DNA of 64,000 nucleotides from assembly GCF_002797435.1 (NCBI RefSeq), contig NZ_PGEN01000001.1, forward strand, positions 3,098,501-3,162,500. The letters run 5' to 3'. The position numbers and the translations under genes are program-made. Source of the stretch: Sphingomonas koreensis. GTDB taxonomy: Bacteria; Pseudomonadota; Alphaproteobacteria; Sphingomonadales; Sphingomonadaceae. Positions within the stretch are counted from its first letter, which is position 1. Each line of letters starts with the position of its first letter. This document shows positions 53,872 through 63,572 of the stretch, piece by piece. Below the pieces are notes generated by a model. The model had not been told where the DNA came from and did not search any database. It saw only the letters and a program-made list of their open reading frames with translations.

Positions 53872-55346
53872 CCATCCAGCTTTCACACCGCGCCCGGCTC
53901 GGGCTTGCCGGTGCCGTTCTTGCGCTTGCCGCGGGCGCCGCCGGCTACGGCATCGCCCAGTTCGGCCGGACCGATGCGCCGCCGCAACAGGCCGGCCAGG
54001 ACGGCCGCAAGATCCTCTACTGGTACGACCCGATGGTGCCGAGCCAGCATTTCGACAAGCCGGGCAAGTCGCCGTTCATGGATATGCAGCTCGTGCCCAA
54101 ATACGCCGATGAGGGCGCGCAGGGCGCGCCTGGCATGGCCATCGATCCGGCGCGGGTGCAAAGCCTGGGGCTTCGTGTCGCCACCGCCGAACGCGGCGCA
54201 TTGGCGAGCGGCCTCACCGCCACCGGCACGATCGATTTCAACCAGCGCGACGTGGCGATCGTCCAGGCGCGCGCCGCCGGATTTGTGCAACGCGTCTATG
54301 CCCGGGCGCCGGGCGATGTGATCGGCGCGGGGGCGCCGCTTGCCGACCTGCTCATTCCCGAATGGGCGGGCGCCCAGGCCGAGTATCTTGCGGTGCGCCG
54401 AACCGGCAATCCGGCGCTGGCACAGGCGGCGCGCCAGCGGCTCGCGCTGCTCGGCATGCCGCCCGGCACGATCGCCGCGGTCGAGCGCGGCGGCCGGCCG
54501 CACAATGTGATCACGATCGCGACACCGGCCGGCGGCACGATCAAGACGCTCGGCGTGCGCCAGGGCATGACCGTTACCGCCGGACAAACCCTTGCCGAAG
54601 TCAATGGACTCGCAACGGTGTGGCTCAACGCCGCGGTTCCCGAAGCGCTGGCGGGGCAGCTCCGCCCCGGCCAAAGCGCGACGGCGACGCTCTCCGCCTG
54701 GCCGGGCGAGCGGTTCACCGGCCGCGTCGCCGCGATCCTGCCTGACATCCAGGCCGAGAGCCGCACGCTGACGGTACGGATCGAGTTGCCCAATCGCGGC
54801 GGACGCTTGCGCCCGGGTATGTTCGCGAGCGTGGACTTTGGAGGCGCGAGCCGCTCCGCGCTGCTCGTGCCATCCGAAGCGGTGATCCGTACCGGCAAGC
54901 GCACGCTCGTCATGCTGGCACTTGCGGGGGGCCGCTATCAGCCGGCCGAGGTCCAGGCCGGCAGCGAAGCTGGCGGCAAGACCGAGATCCTCGCGGGTCT
55001 CTCCGACGGCGAGAAGATTGTCGCATCGGGCCAGTTCCTGCTCGATTCCGAAGCGAGCCTGTCGAGCGTGCCCGCGCGGCCGATCGGGGGTTCCGCTCGG
55101 CCACCCGCCGCGCAGCCCGCGCTGTATGAAGCGGTCGGCAGGATCGGAAAGATCGACGCCAGCGGCGTGACGCTCGATCATGGCCCTGTACCGGCGCTCA
55201 GATGGCCGGCGATGACGATGACGTTCCGGCTCGGCTCGCCCGCGCTCGCGCGCGGGTTCAAGGTCGGCGACCGGGTGCGGTTCGGCTTCGACCAGCCGCC
55301 CGAAGGGCCGACATTGCGCCGCATGACGCGCGAGGCAGGGCAATGA
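53868..55346 (+). CDS. cusB: CusB-like periplasmic adaptor with heavy-metal-binding and fused CusF domains
   Basis: 492 residues. After a membrane/signal segment (about 8-28), a heavy-metal-binding domain ([28 protein letters not shown]), then the lipoyl/barrel-sandwich and beta-barrel parts of an RND membrane-fusion protein (about 90-390). A CusF_Ec domain forms the C-terminus (about 418-490), with [18 protein letters not shown] holding the H/W/M/M copper or silver site. A separate CusF-type lipoprotein is encoded after cusA. The adaptor delivers Cu(I)/Ag(I) to CusA. Confidence 0.92.
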   Translation: MTIQLSHRARLGLAGAVLALAAGAAGYGIAQFGRTDAPPQQAGQDGRKILYWYDPMVPSQHFDKPGKSPFMDMQLVPKYADEGAQGAPGMAIDPARVQSLGLRVATAERGALASGLTATGTIDFNQRDVAIVQARAAGFVQRVYARAPGDVIGAGAPLADLLIPEWAGAQAEYLAVRRTGNPALAQAARQRLALLGMPPGTIAAVERGGRPHNVITIATPAGGTIKTLGVRQGMTVTAGQTLAEVNGLATVWLNAAVPEALAGQLRPGQSATATLSAWPGERFTGRVAAILPDIQAESRTLTVRIELPNRGGRLRPGMFASVDFGGASRSALLVPSEAVIRTGKRTLVMLALAGGRYQPAEVQAGSEAGGKTEILAGLSDGEKIVASGQFLLDSEASLSSVPARPIGGSARPPAAQPALYEAVGRIGKIDASGVTLDHGPVPALRWPAMTMTFRLGSPALARGFKVGDRVRFGFDQPPEGPTLRRMTREAGQ

Positions 55347-58300
55347 TCGCGCGCATCATCCTATGGTCGGTCGCGAACAAGCTGTTCGTCGTGCTGGGTG
55401 CGCTGGCACTGGTCGCCGCCGGACTCTGGGCGGTGCGGGTGACGCCGATCGACGCACTGCCCGACCTGTCCGACACCCAGGTGATCATCCGCACCAGCTA
55501 TCCGGGCCAGGCGCCGCAGATCGTCGAGAACCAGGTCACCTATCCGCTGGCAACCACGATGCTGTCGGTACCGGGTGCAAAGACCGTGCGCGGCTACAGC
55601 TTCTTCGGCGACAGCTTCGTCTACGTGATCTTCGCCGACGGCACCGATCTCTATTGGGCGCGCAGCCGTGTCCTTGAATATCTCAACCAGGTGCAGGGCC
55701 GGATGCCCGAGGCGGCGAAGAGCGCGATCGGGCCGGATGCGACGGGGGTCGGCTGGGTCTATGAATATGCGCTGGTCGACCGCACCGGCGGCCATGACCT
55801 GTCGCAGCTACGATCCCTGCAGGACTGGTTCCTGCGCTATGAGCTGAAGAGCCTGCCCGGCGTCGCCGAGGTCGCGAGCATCGGCGGCATGGTCAGGCAG
55901 TACCAGGTCGTGCTCGATCCGGTGAAGCTCGCCGGCTACGGCGTCACCCACAGCCAGGCCGTCGAAGCGATCCAGCGCGCCAATCAGGAGGCCGGCGGCG
56001 CCGTCGTCGAGCTGGCCGAGGCCGAATATATGGTCCGCGCCTCGGGCTATCTGAAGTCGCTGGACGATTTCCGCGCGATCCCGCTCAGGACCGCCGCGGG
56101 CGGGGTCCCGGTGACGCTGGGCGAAGTCGCTACTATCCAGGTCGGTCCCGAAATGCGGCGCGGCATCGCCGAGCTCGATGGCGATGGCGAGGTGGCGGGC
56201 GGCGTCGTCATCCTGCGCTCGGGCGCCGATGCGCGCGCCACCATCGCAGCCGTGCAAACCAAGCTCGAGGAACTGAAGAAGAGCCTGCCTGCCGGGGTGG
56301 CGATCGTCCCGACCTATGATCGTTCGCAGCTGATCGACGCGTCGATCGACAACCTCACCCACAAGCTCATCGAGGAGTTCATCGTCGTCGCGCTCGTTTG
56401 CGCGCTGTTCCTCTGGCACGTCCGCTCGGCGCTGGTCGCGATCGTGACCCTGCCGCTCGGCATCCTCGCGGCCTTCGTCGTGATGCGCTTCCAGGGCGTC
56501 AACGCCAATATCATGTCGCTGGGCGGCATCGCGATCGCGATCGGCGCCATGGTCGACGCGGCGATCGTGATGATCGAGAACGCGCACAAGGCGCTGGAGC
56601 GCTGGGAGCATGATCATCCCGGCGAGCGGCTGGAAGGCACCGAGCGCTGGCGGGTGATCACCCAGGCCGCGATCGAGGTCGGGCCGGCACTGTTCTTCAG
56701 CCTGCTCATCATCACGCTGTCGTTCGTGCCCGTGTTTACGCTTCAGGCGCAGGAAGGGCGGCTGTTCGCGCCGCTCGCCTTCACCAAGACCTATACCATG
56801 GCGGCGGCAGCGATCCTGTCGGTGACGCTGGTCCCCGTGCTGATGGGCTGGCTGATCCGCGGCCGCATCCCGTCCGAGCAGGCCAATCCGATCAACCGTG
56901 CGCTCACCGCCGCGTACCGCCCCGCGATCGACTGGACGCTCCGGCGGCCGAAGACGGTGCTGGTGATCGCGCTGCTCGTGTTCGCGACCACCGCCTGGCC
57001 GGTGTCGCGGCTCGGCGGCGAGTTCCTGCCCGCGATGAACGAGGGCGACCTGCTCTACATGCCCTCGGCACTGCCCGGGCTGTCGGCGGCCAAGGCGTCC
57101 GAGCTGCTCCAGCAGACCGACCGGATGATCAAGACCGTCCCCGAGGTGCAGAGCGTGTTCGGCAAGGCCGGGCGTGCCGAGAGCGCGACCGACCCGGCAC
57201 CGCTCGAGATGTTCGAGACGACGATCCGCTTCAAGCCTCGCGACCAGTGGCGGCCGGGCATGACGCCGGAGAAGCTGGTCGAGGAGCTCGACCGCGCGGT
57301 GAAGGTGCCGGGACTCGCCAATATCTGGGTGCCCCCGATCCGCAACCGCATCGACATGCTCGCGACCGGCATCAAGAGCCCGATCGGCGTCAAGGTATCG
57401 GGAAGCGACCTTGCCGAGATCGACCGCATCGCGCGCGACGTCGAGGGCGTGGCCAAGGCCGTCCCCGGCGTCGGCTCGGCACTCGCCGAACGACTGACCG
57501 GCGGGCGTTACGTCGATATCGACATCGATCGCGCCGCAGCGGCCCGATACGGGCTCAACATCGCCGACGTGCAGGCGATCGTCGCCGGCGCGATCGGCGG
57601 CGAGACGATCGGCCAGACGGTCGAGGGGCTGGCACGCTATCCGATCAGCGTGCGCTATCCGCGCGAGCTGCGCGACAGCCCCGAGGCTTTGCGGGCGCTA
57701 CCGGTGCTGACCCCTTCGGGCCAGCAGATCACGCTCGGCACCGTCGCCAAGGTCGCGATCGCCGACGGGCCGCCGATGCTCAAGACCGAGAATGGGCGGC
57801 CCTCGACCTGGGTCTATGTCGATGTGCGCGGGCGCGACCTCGCTTCGGTGGTGTCCGACCTGCAAGCGGCGGTGGCGCGGCAGGTCAAGCTCTCGCCGGG
57901 CGTGTCGATCGCCTATTCGGGACAGTTCGAATATCTGCAGCGCGCGCTCGACCGGCTGATGCTGGTGGTGCCTGCCACGCTGGCGATCATCTTCCTGCTG
58001 CTGTTCCTGATCTTCCGGCGCGTCGGCGAAGCGGCGCTGATCATGGGCACCTTGCCGTTCGCGATGACGGGAGGCTTCTGGCTGCTCTACCTGCTCGGCT
58101 ATCACCAGTCGGTCGCAACCGGGGTCGGGTTCATCGCCCTGGCCGGGGTCGCCGCCGAGTTCGGCGTGGTGATGCTCATCTATCTCAAGCATGCGCTCGA
58201 GGCGCGCGGGCCCGAACCCGCCGCCGACGAGGTCCAGCACGCGGTTCGCGAAGGCGCGCTGCTGCGCGTCCGGCCCAAGGCGATGACGGTCGCGGTGATC

Positions 58301-58498
58301 ATCGCCGGCCTGTTGCCGATCCTGGTCGGCTCGGGCGCGGGCTCCGAGGTCATGAGCCGGATCGCCGCGCCGATGATCGGCGGCATGCTCACGGCGCCGC
58401 TCCTGTCGATGTTCGTGATCCCCGCCGCCTACCTCCTGATGCGCCGGCCCGGCGCGACGCCCGCTTCAACCCGCAACCTGCAAGGAGACGACCAATGA
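55343..58498 (+). CDS. cusA: CusA-type heavy-metal RND efflux pump
   Basis: 1051 residues, standard for HME-RND pumps, with twelve helices and two large periplasmic loops. N-terminal [20 protein letters not shown] and the [17 protein letters not shown] segments are typical of CusA/CzcA. Context with CusF domains favours Cu(I)/Ag(I) over Co/Zn/Cd. ATG 55343 overlaps the cusB stop as ATGA; the open frame upstream is only shadow. Confidence 0.94.
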   Translation: MIARIILWSVANKLFVVLGALALVAAGLWAVRVTPIDALPDLSDTQVIIRTSYPGQAPQIVENQVTYPLATTMLSVPGAKTVRGYSFFGDSFVYVIFADGTDLYWARSRVLEYLNQVQGRMPEAAKSAIGPDATGVGWVYEYALVDRTGGHDLSQLRSLQDWFLRYELKSLPGVAEVASIGGMVRQYQVVLDPVKLAGYGVTHSQAVEAIQRANQEAGGAVVELAEAEYMVRASGYLKSLDDFRAIPLRTAAGGVPVTLGEVATIQVGPEMRRGIAELDGDGEVAGGVVILRSGADARATIAAVQTKLEELKKSLPAGVAIVPTYDRSQLIDASIDNLTHKLIEEFIVVALVCALFLWHVRSALVAIVTLPLGILAAFVVMRFQGVNANIMSLGGIAIAIGAMVDAAIVMIENAHKALERWEHDHPGERLEGTERWRVITQAAIEVGPALFFSLLIITLSFVPVFTLQAQEGRLFAPLAFTKTYTMAAAAILSVTLVPVLMGWLIRGRIPSEQANPINRALTAAYRPAIDWTLRRPKTVLVIALLVFATTAWPVSRLGGEFLPAMNEGDLLYMPSALPGLSAAKASELLQQTDRMIKTVPEVQSVFGKAGRAESATDPAPLEMFETTIRFKPRDQWRPGMTPEKLVEELDRAVKVPGLANIWVPPIRNRIDMLATGIKSPIGVKVSGSDLAEIDRIARDVEGVAKAVPGVGSALAERLTGGRYVDIDIDRAAAARYGLNIADVQAIVAGAIGGETIGQTVEGLARYPISVRYPRELRDSPEALRALPVLTPSGQQITLGTVAKVAIADGPPMLKTENGRPSTWVYVDVRGRDLASVVSDLQAAVARQVKLSPGVSIAYSGQFEYLQRALDRLMLVVPATLAIIFLLLFLIFRRVGEAALIMGTLPFAMTGGFWLLYLLGYHQSVATGVGFIALAGVAAEFGVVMLIYLKHALEARGPEPAADEVQHAVREGALLRVRPKAMTVAVIIAGLLPILVGSGAGSEVMSRIAAPMIGGMLTAPLLSMFVIPAAYLLMRRPGATPASTRNLQGDDQ

Positions 58499-58881
58499 AC
58501 CCACTCTACCTGACCCCGGCACTCGGCCTCGCCATGCTGCTCGCCGCCTGCGGCGAGAAGCCCGCGAGCGATACGGCGGCACCCGCCAACACCGCGACGG
58601 CCGACGCGCCCGGCGGCACGGACGCTATGTCGGGCAATATGGCGATGCCCGCCGAGGCGAAGTCGAGCAAGGGCGTCGGCACCGTGACCGCGCTCGACAA
58701 GGCGGCCGGCGAGATCACGCTCGATCACGGCCCGATTCCAGAGCTCGGCTGGCCGGCGATGACGATGGCGTTCACCGCAAAGCCCGAACTGCTGGGCGGC
58801 GTCGCTGTCGGGGACAAAATTGCCTTCGACCTGACCGTTCGCGGCAATGCCGGTGAGGTGACCGCGATCGCAAAGCAATAG
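58495..58881 (+). CDS. cusF: CusF-like copper/silver-binding lipoprotein
   Basis: 128 residues. A lipobox ending LLAAC at residue ~19 gives a lipoprotein signal; an Ala/Thr/Met linker leads to a CusF_Ec domain (about 60-128) with [18 protein letters not shown], nearly the same as the domain fused to cusB. It would carry Cu(I)/Ag(I) in the periplasm while tethered to a membrane. Overlaps the cusA stop as ATGA, after GGAGA. Confidence 0.92.
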   Translation: MNPLYLTPALGLAMLLAACGEKPASDTAAPANTATADAPGGTDAMSGNMAMPAEAKSSKGVGTVTALDKAAGEITLDHGPIPELGWPAMTMAFTAKPELLGGVAVGDKIAFDLTVRGNAGEVTAIAKQ

Positions 58882-58948
58882 CCGGCACGGTTCCAAACCC
58901 TGTTCCCGGGCCGCCGCTAAGGCGGTGGCCCGCCCCGGCCTCGTCCGG

Positions 58949-59176
58949 CTAGCGGCAGCAGGCGGCGTCCGGTCCCGCGAGTTGGATCGGGGGACAGGGC
59001 TCGGTGCCATAGGAACAGAAGACGCAGCAATCGCCGGCCTTTGGCCGCAGCACCGCCCCGCACCCGCTGCAGTCATAGAAATACTGGCAGGCGCTCGTCG
59101 GCATTGTCTCGGTCTTTGCCACCCCGCACAGCGGACAGGTGAGCGTCGATTGGGGAATGAACGAGCCCTCAGACAT
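58949..59176 (-). CDS. Cysteine-rich GDCCVFC-type small protein paired with merT
   Basis: 75 residues with eleven cysteines (14, 17, 30, 36, 39, 50, 51, 54, 61, 73, 74). Two zinc-ribbon-like CxxC pairs precede the GDCCVFCSYG signature and a final CC. The family has been met next to mer genes; its function is not established to my knowledge. It may bind Hg(II) in the cytoplasm and hand it on. It overlaps merT by 8 bases. No merP or merA is near. Confidence 0.82.
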   Translation of the reverse strand: MSEGSFIPQSTLTCPLCGVAKTETMPTSACQYFYDCSGCGAVLRPKAGDCCVFCSYGTEPCPPIQLAGPDAACCR

Positions 59177-59537
59177 AGGAATAGCCGAGCCAGAGGAGGA
59201 TCGCGCCGAGCAGCAGGCCGATGAGGAGGACCACCCGCACGCCAGGCGGCGTACAGGCACCATCGGGGCCGCAGGCCCTCGCGATGCGCTGCTGCCGCCA
59301 GAGCAGGACCGCGCCGCCGATCAGGAAAAGCGCGCTCACGCACAGCAGCAGCGTCCGATACGGGCTGGCAGCCATGGCGATACCGCCGAGCCAACCGGCG
59401 CCGAGGCCAGCGGTGGCGAGCAACATCGGCAGCGCGCAGCACGACGCGACGCCAAAGGCTGCCGCGATGCCGCCGGCCGTAAAAATGGCGGCGCCGCGCG
59501 CGCCCGAAGGCGGACGGGAATCAGGCGGTCCGGACAC
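59169..59537 (-). CDS. merT: MerT-family mercuric transport protein
   Basis: 122 residues with three membrane helices. The cysteine pair in the first helix (SCCALP) and the second pair in the loop (ACGPDGAC) are the Hg(II) relay of MerT. It takes Hg(II) in from the periplasm. The promoter with a 19-base spacer and MerR operator lies upstream at 59570-59600, shared with the divergent merR. A reductase is not in the window, so uptake without reduction would be harmful unless merA lies elsewhere. Confidence 0.88.
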   Translation of the reverse strand: MSGPPDSRPPSGARGAAIFTAGGIAAAFGVASCCALPMLLATAGLGAGWLGGIAMAASPYRTLLLCVSALFLIGGAVLLWRQQRIARACGPDGACTPPGVRVVLLIGLLLGAILLWLGYSYV

Positions 59538-59569
59538 GATGGGCGACTCCTTGCGATCAACGGAATCGC

Positions 59570-59600
59570 ACCCTACCGTCTGTAGCCGCTACAGACTCAA
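59570..59600 (-). promoter_or_regulatory. MerR-type promoter/operator of merT
   Basis: On the minus strand: -35 TTGAGT (59595-59600), a 19-base spacer (59576-59594), -10 TAGGGT (59570-59575). The spacer region holds the dyad GTCTGTAG-CCG-CTACAGAC (59578-59596). The over-long spacer is the hallmark of MerR-activated promoters. Confidence 0.8.
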
Positions 59601-59620
59601 CCCCCAATTTCGAGCAGCAG

Positions 59621-60028
59621 ATGACGACATCGGAGACCATCGCAATCGGGGAGCTGTCGCGGCGCACCCGCTGCAATATCGAGACGATCCGCTATTATGA
59701 GCGTATCGGGCTCCTGCCCAAGGCCGCGCGACGCGGCCGCTATCGCAGTTTCGGCACGGCCGATGTCGCGCGGCTCAATTTCGTCCGGCGCGCCCGCGAA
59801 CTGGGCTTCACGCTGGACGAGATCCGCGCGCTGCTCGGCATAGCCACCGCCGACACTGTCTCCTGTGACGATGCCCGCGAGATCGCGGCCTCGCACCTCA
59901 AGCAGGTTCGCGCGCGAATCGTGGATTTGAAGCGCATGGAGCGGGTGCTCGCCGACACCGTTCGGGCCTGCAGCGCCGGCGATCAGGTCGGGTGCCCGCT
60001 GATCAGTACATTGTCCGCGCGCCATTGA
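59621..60028 (+). CDS. merR: MerR-family metal regulator
   Basis: 135 residues. HTH (about 6-45, IGELSRRTRCNIETIRYYERIGLL split) and a dimer helix. Metal cysteines at 82, 117 and 125 fall almost exactly on the Hg(II) ligands of classical MerR (82, 117, 126). It is divergent from merT and should activate it. It is also just upstream of the FTR1 gene at 60160, whose promoter carries a different MerR-type operator. Confidence 0.9.
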   Translation: MTTSETIAIGELSRRTRCNIETIRYYERIGLLPKAARRGRYRSFGTADVARLNFVRRARELGFTLDEIRALLGIATADTVSCDDAREIAASHLKQVRARIVDLKRMERVLADTVRACSAGDQVGCPLISTLSARH

Positions 60029-60099
60029 GCGGATCCAGGGCTTTGAGCCCAAGCCTGGCCAGCCGTTGGCGATCCGATCGCCGAATTTGGAAATAGCCC

Positions 60100-60123
60100 T
60101 TGACCCTCGACCTGCTAGAGGGT
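60100..60123 (+). promoter_or_regulatory. MerR-type promoter/operator upstream of the cytochrome c-FTR1 gene
   Basis: -35 TTGACC (60100-60105) overlaps an imperfect dyad with outer arms ACCCTC (60103-60108) and GAGGGT (60118-60123). The layout matches the PbrR/CadR subclass of MerR sites. The -10 is poorly defined. Confidence 0.6.
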
Positions 60124-60159
60124 GCAGATCGCGAACGATTCTTAACAAGGGACTCGTCG

Positions 60160-62142
60160 ATGCGCCCCGGCCACCTTGCTGCTCCCACCCCTGCCGATGC
60201 GCGCCGACCCTTGTTGCTGTGGTTGGTGTTGGCGCTGACCATGCTGACGCTGCCGCTCGCGGCGCGGGCCAGCGATGCCGAGGTGCAGACGACCTGGCGG
60301 CTGCTCGACTATATCGCCGTCGACTATTCGGGCGCGGTCTCTGGCGGCAAGGTCATCAGCGCCGCCGAATATGCCGAGATGACCGAATTCGCGGGCCAGG
60401 TCGAAACGCGTATCCAGACGCTGGCACCCGGCTCGGCCAGGACCGATCTGCTCCGTCGATCGGCCGCCCTGCGCAGCGCAATCGCCGCCAGGGAATCGCC
60501 GCAAGCGGTGGCCGGGCAATCGCGGGCGCTCGCCGCCGCGTTGCTCGCGGCCTATCCGGTTCCGCTGGCGCCCAGTTCTCCGCCCGAGCTCACGCGCGCT
60601 GCCGCGCTGTATGCGCAGAATTGCGCATCCTGCCATGGCGCGAACGGCGACGGCCATGGACGCGACGCAGCCGGGCTCGATCCCCCGCCGATCGCGTTCA
60701 CCGACAAGGCGCGTGCCGATCAGCGCAGCCTGTTCGGCCTCTATCAGGTGATCAGCCAGGGCCTCGACGGCACGGCGATGCAGAGCTTCGCGGCGCTGCC
60801 CGAGGCCGATCGCTGGGCGCTGGCCTTCCATGCCGGCCAAATCGCCTATCCCGAAGCGGCGGCGCGCGAGGGCGAGCGGTTGTGGCGCGAGGACGCGGCG
60901 ATCCGCGCCCGATATCCCAATCTGGCGGCGCTGGTCGGCGTCACCCCGGCCGCTTTGGCGGCCGACATCGGTTCGCAAAAAGCGACCGCGCTCACTGCCT
61001 ATCTGCGCCGCCATCCCGACGCGGTGACCGTGCGCGTCGATGGTTCGCTCGCGCTGACGCGCGAACGGCTCGCCCAGAGCCTGGCTGCCTATCGCGCCGG
61101 CGACCGCAAGGCCGCGGCGGATCTCGCGCTGTCCGCCTATCTCGACGGCTTCGAGCCGGTCGAGCCGGTGCTCGCTGCACGGGATGCGGCGCTGATGGCG
61201 CGGATCGAAGGTGCGATGGGCGCGCTTCGCGCGGCGATCGGACAAGGGCGTCCGGTCAGCGAAGTCGAAGTGGCGAACCGTTCGCTGGCAAATCTGTTCA
61301 GCGAGGCCGAAGCCGCGCTGGCGCCCGAGCGGGCGAGCGGCGCATCGAGCTTCCTCGGCGCGTTCGGCGTGCTGCTGCGCGAGGGACTCGAAGCGCTGCT
61401 GATCGTCATCGCGATGATCGCGTTCCTCAGAAAGACCGAGCGCACCGAAGTGCTCGGCTTCGTCCATGGCGGCTGGATCGCCGCGCTCGCCGCCGGGATC
61501 GCCACCTGGTTCGTCGCGACCTATTTCATCAGCGTGAGCGGCGCATCGCGCGAGCTCACCGAAGGGTTCGGGTCGCTGTTCGCGGCGATCATCCTGCTCA
61601 GCGTCGGCATCTGGATGCACGGCAAGAGCAATGCCGAGGCGTGGCAGCGCTATGTGAAGGCCAAAGTGACCGCGGCGCTGTCGCGCCAGTCGGGCTGGTT
61701 CCTGTTCCTGCTTTCCTTCCTCGTCGTCTATCGCGAGGTGTTCGAGACGATCCTGTTCTACGCCGCGCTCTGGGCGGAGGGGAATGGTATGGCGATGCTG
61801 GCCGGCGCTGCCACCGCTGCCGGCCTGCTCGCCGTGATCGCCTGGGTCATGCTCCGGTTCAGCGCCCGGCTTCCGATCACCCAATTCTTCTCGTGGAGCG
61901 CGATCCTGATCGCGATCCTCGCGGTCGTGCTCGCCGGCAAGGGCGTCGCCGGGCTGCAGGAGGCCGGGATCCTCGGCGTGATGCCCCTCGCCAACGTGCC
62001 GCGCATCGAGATTCTCGGGCTGTTTCCGACGACCCAGACCGTGCTTGCGCAGATCGCGGCGATCGGCGTGCTGGTTGCCGGCTTCTGGTACAGTGGGCGC
62101 AGCGCGGCCGCCGCCCGCGTGCCGGGCTCAACTGCCGAATAG
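60160..62142 (+). CDS. Cytochrome c-FTR1 family permease (PbrT/EfeU-like)
   Basis: 660 residues. A signal/anchor (about 17-37), a helical periplasmic part, a c-type haem site CASCH (155-159) in a cytochrome c domain (to about 235), a second helical region, then a seven-helix FTR1 permease with REGLE (near 407) and REVFE (near 525), the two RExxE iron/lead sites. FTR1 permeases import Fe, or Pb in the PbrT group. ATG 60160 with AAGGGA leaves the MerR operator (60100-60123) in the promoter. A frame from 60100 exists but would run through the operator. Confidence 0.88.
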   Translation: MRPGHLAAPTPADARRPLLLWLVLALTMLTLPLAARASDAEVQTTWRLLDYIAVDYSGAVSGGKVISAAEYAEMTEFAGQVETRIQTLAPGSARTDLLRRSAALRSAIAARESPQAVAGQSRALAAALLAAYPVPLAPSSPPELTRAAALYAQNCASCHGANGDGHGRDAAGLDPPPIAFTDKARADQRSLFGLYQVISQGLDGTAMQSFAALPEADRWALAFHAGQIAYPEAAAREGERLWREDAAIRARYPNLAALVGVTPAALAADIGSQKATALTAYLRRHPDAVTVRVDGSLALTRERLAQSLAAYRAGDRKAAADLALSAYLDGFEPVEPVLAARDAALMARIEGAMGALRAAIGQGRPVSEVEVANRSLANLFSEAEAALAPERASGASSFLGAFGVLLREGLEALLIVIAMIAFLRKTERTEVLGFVHGGWIAALAAGIATWFVATYFISVSGASRELTEGFGSLFAAIILLSVGIWMHGKSNAEAWQRYVKAKVTAALSRQSGWFLFLLSFLVVYREVFETILFYAALWAEGNGMAMLAGAATAAGLLAVIAWVMLRFSARLPITQFFSWSAILIAILAVVLAGKGVAGLQEAGILGVMPLANVPRIEILGLFPTTQTVLAQIAAIGVLVAGFWYSGRSAAAARVPGSTAE

Positions 62143-62226
62143 CCGGCCGGCGAGCACCGCAAGACAAAGCGCAAAGGCGGGCACGGCCTGTTTCCGGATC
62201 GCCTTCTGCTCTGCCTTGATGACCAT
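62128..62226 (-). CDS. 32-residue single-helix peptide after the methyltransferase
   Basis: Begins MVIKAEQKAIRKQ, followed by one hydrophobic helix (AVPAFALCLAVLAGRLFG). ATG 62226 has an excellent GAGGAG site at 8 bases and lies 13 bases after the methyltransferase stop, so it would be co-transcribed with it. The last 15 bases overlap the end of the FTR1 gene on the other strand. It fits the pattern of small membrane peptides that tune transporters; function unknown. Confidence 0.5.
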   Translation of the reverse strand: MVIKAEQKAIRKQAVPAFALCLAVLAGRLFGS

Positions 62227-62239
62227 CCGCTGCTCCTCG

Positions 62240-62884
62240 TCAGCCGGGCCGATCCGCGATGATCAACGCAATCGTGCCGGTTATCGTGTGGATGCGGGCC
62301 GCCTCCCGGACATTGTCGAACCCCGCAGCCCGGACGAGCTCGGGGAGCACGCCATCGGCATTGGGTTGGGTGTCGGTCACGCCATCGAGCCGCTGGATGG
62401 TGAGGCGGAATAACAGCCGCATCAATCCCTGCTGCCGCCCGTAATCGGCGATCACGAGCCTGCCGCCGGGCCGAAGCGCCGCATGCATCGCGGCGAGACC
62501 CGCCCGTTTCTCGGCCATCGGGACCTGATGGAACATCAGGCTCGACGTCACCGCATCGGCGGCGCGCGAACCGATATCGCGGGCAAATCCGCGCTCCCAC
62601 TGGATGTCCGCGCCCGCCGCCTGTCCCTTGGCGCGCGCGATCGCCAAGGCCTCCTCATCGGGGTCGATGCCGATGACCCGTATGCCAGGGGCGGCCGCTT
62701 TCAGCATCACGGCAAAGCTGCCGGTGCCGCACCCGACATCGATGACGGTCTCGCCCGGACGTGCCGCGAGCAACCCGATCATCGCATAGCGCCAGCGCAT
62801 TTCGCGGGTCCAGCGCCGGATCGCACGGTCGTAATCGGCGGTGTCGCCGGTCCCGAGCGGCGGGGTGTAGCTGCCGTCAGTCAT
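62240..62884 (-). CDS. Class I SAM-dependent methyltransferase
   Basis: 214 residues with the SAM motif I IDVGCGTGSF (about 49-58) and motif II acid in GIDPDEEAL. The UbiE/ArsM superfamily is closest by general look, but the ArsM cysteines are absent, so arsenic methylation is unlikely. It overlaps the CDF gene as ATGA and is in the MerR-controlled operon. The substrate is unknown; a metal or metalloid is possible from context. Confidence 0.85.
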   Translation of the reverse strand: MTDGSYTPPLGTGDTADYDRAIRRWTREMRWRYAMIGLLAARPGETVIDVGCGTGSFAVMLKAAAPGIRVIGIDPDEEALAIARAKGQAAGADIQWERGFARDIGSRAADAVTSSLMFHQVPMAEKRAGLAAMHAALRPGGRLVIADYGRQQGLMRLLFRLTIQRLDGVTDTQPNADGVLPELVRAAGFDNVREAARIHTITGTIALIIADRPG

Positions 62885-63516
62885 GCCTGCGCCCTCGTCG
62901 CATGCTCCGCCAGCTCGCGGCGGGCGTCGCGGATGATGTCATAGGCCGAATGGAGGAACAGCAACGCGATCACGCCGGCGACGAGGAGATCGGGCCAGGC
63001 CTGTCCCGTCCAGCCGACCAGCACCGCCGCGCCGATCACGGCGATATTGGCCAGCGCATCGTTGCGCGAGAACAGCCAGATGGCGCGCGCTTGCGCGTCC
63101 CCCTGGTTGCGGAACCGCGCGAGGACCAGCGCGGCCGCAATGTTGACGAGGAGCGCGACGATCCCGATCCCGCCCATCAATCCGGCTTCGGGCGGGATGG
63201 CATTGAACGCGCGCCACCCGGCAAAGCCGATCACGCCGAGCCCGAGACTTGCGAGGAAGAGGCCCTGCACCAGTGCAACCCGGCTGCGCGCGACCGCCGC
63301 CCAGCCCAGCGCGATCAGCCCGAAGAGCGTGATCGATCCGTCGCCGATGAAATCGAGCGAATCCGCCTTCAGCGCCTGCGAGCCGGCGATGAAGCCGCCC
63401 GCCAGCTCAAGCACGCCGAAGCCGACATTGAGGATCACCACGATCCATAGCGCCCGCCGATAGGCAGGGTCCGTGCCCGCACGTTCGGTATCGGCCTCAC
63501 ATCCACAGTCGCTCAT
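62881..63516 (-). CDS. Cation diffusion facilitator (CDF) transporter without C-terminal domain
   Basis: 211 residues. A Cys-containing N-terminal tail (MSDCGCEAD) precedes six helices. CDF metal-site residues appear as DSLDFIGD (helix 2) and SRNDALAN (helix 5), but the cytoplasmic C-terminal domain is missing, as in the short CDF group. It expels divalent cations such as Zn, Cd or Co. ATG 63516 with GGAGG at 5 bases is chosen; ATG 63519 is too close to it. The promoter and MerR operator are at 63549-63572. Confidence 0.88.
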   Translation of the reverse strand: MSDCGCEADTERAGTDPAYRRALWIVVILNVGFGVLELAGGFIAGSQALKADSLDFIGDGSITLFGLIALGWAAVARSRVALVQGLFLASLGLGVIGFAGWRAFNAIPPEAGLMGGIGIVALLVNIAAALVLARFRNQGDAQARAIWLFSRNDALANIAVIGAAVLVGWTGQAWPDLLVAGVIALLFLHSAYDIIRDARRELAEHATRAQA

Positions 63517-63548
63517 CATCACCTCCGCGAGTCGCGAGCAGGTTTTGC

Positions 63549-63572
63549 ACCCTATAGTCACTATAGGGTCAA
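63549..63572 (-). promoter_or_regulatory. MerR-type operator of the CDF operon, overlapping the end of its regulator gene
   Basis: A perfect dyad with 10-bp arms ACCCTATAGT / ACTATAGGGT around a single base, and a -35 TTGACC (minus strand, 63567-63572) running into it. This is very close to known CadR/PbrR sites. The stop codon of the regulator gene (63569-63571) lies inside the -35 box. Confidence 0.8.

Noticed and set aside
62240..62884. ArsM arsenite methyltransferase
   Set aside because: The conserved cysteines of ArsM are absent, although the SAM fold and metal context first suggested it.
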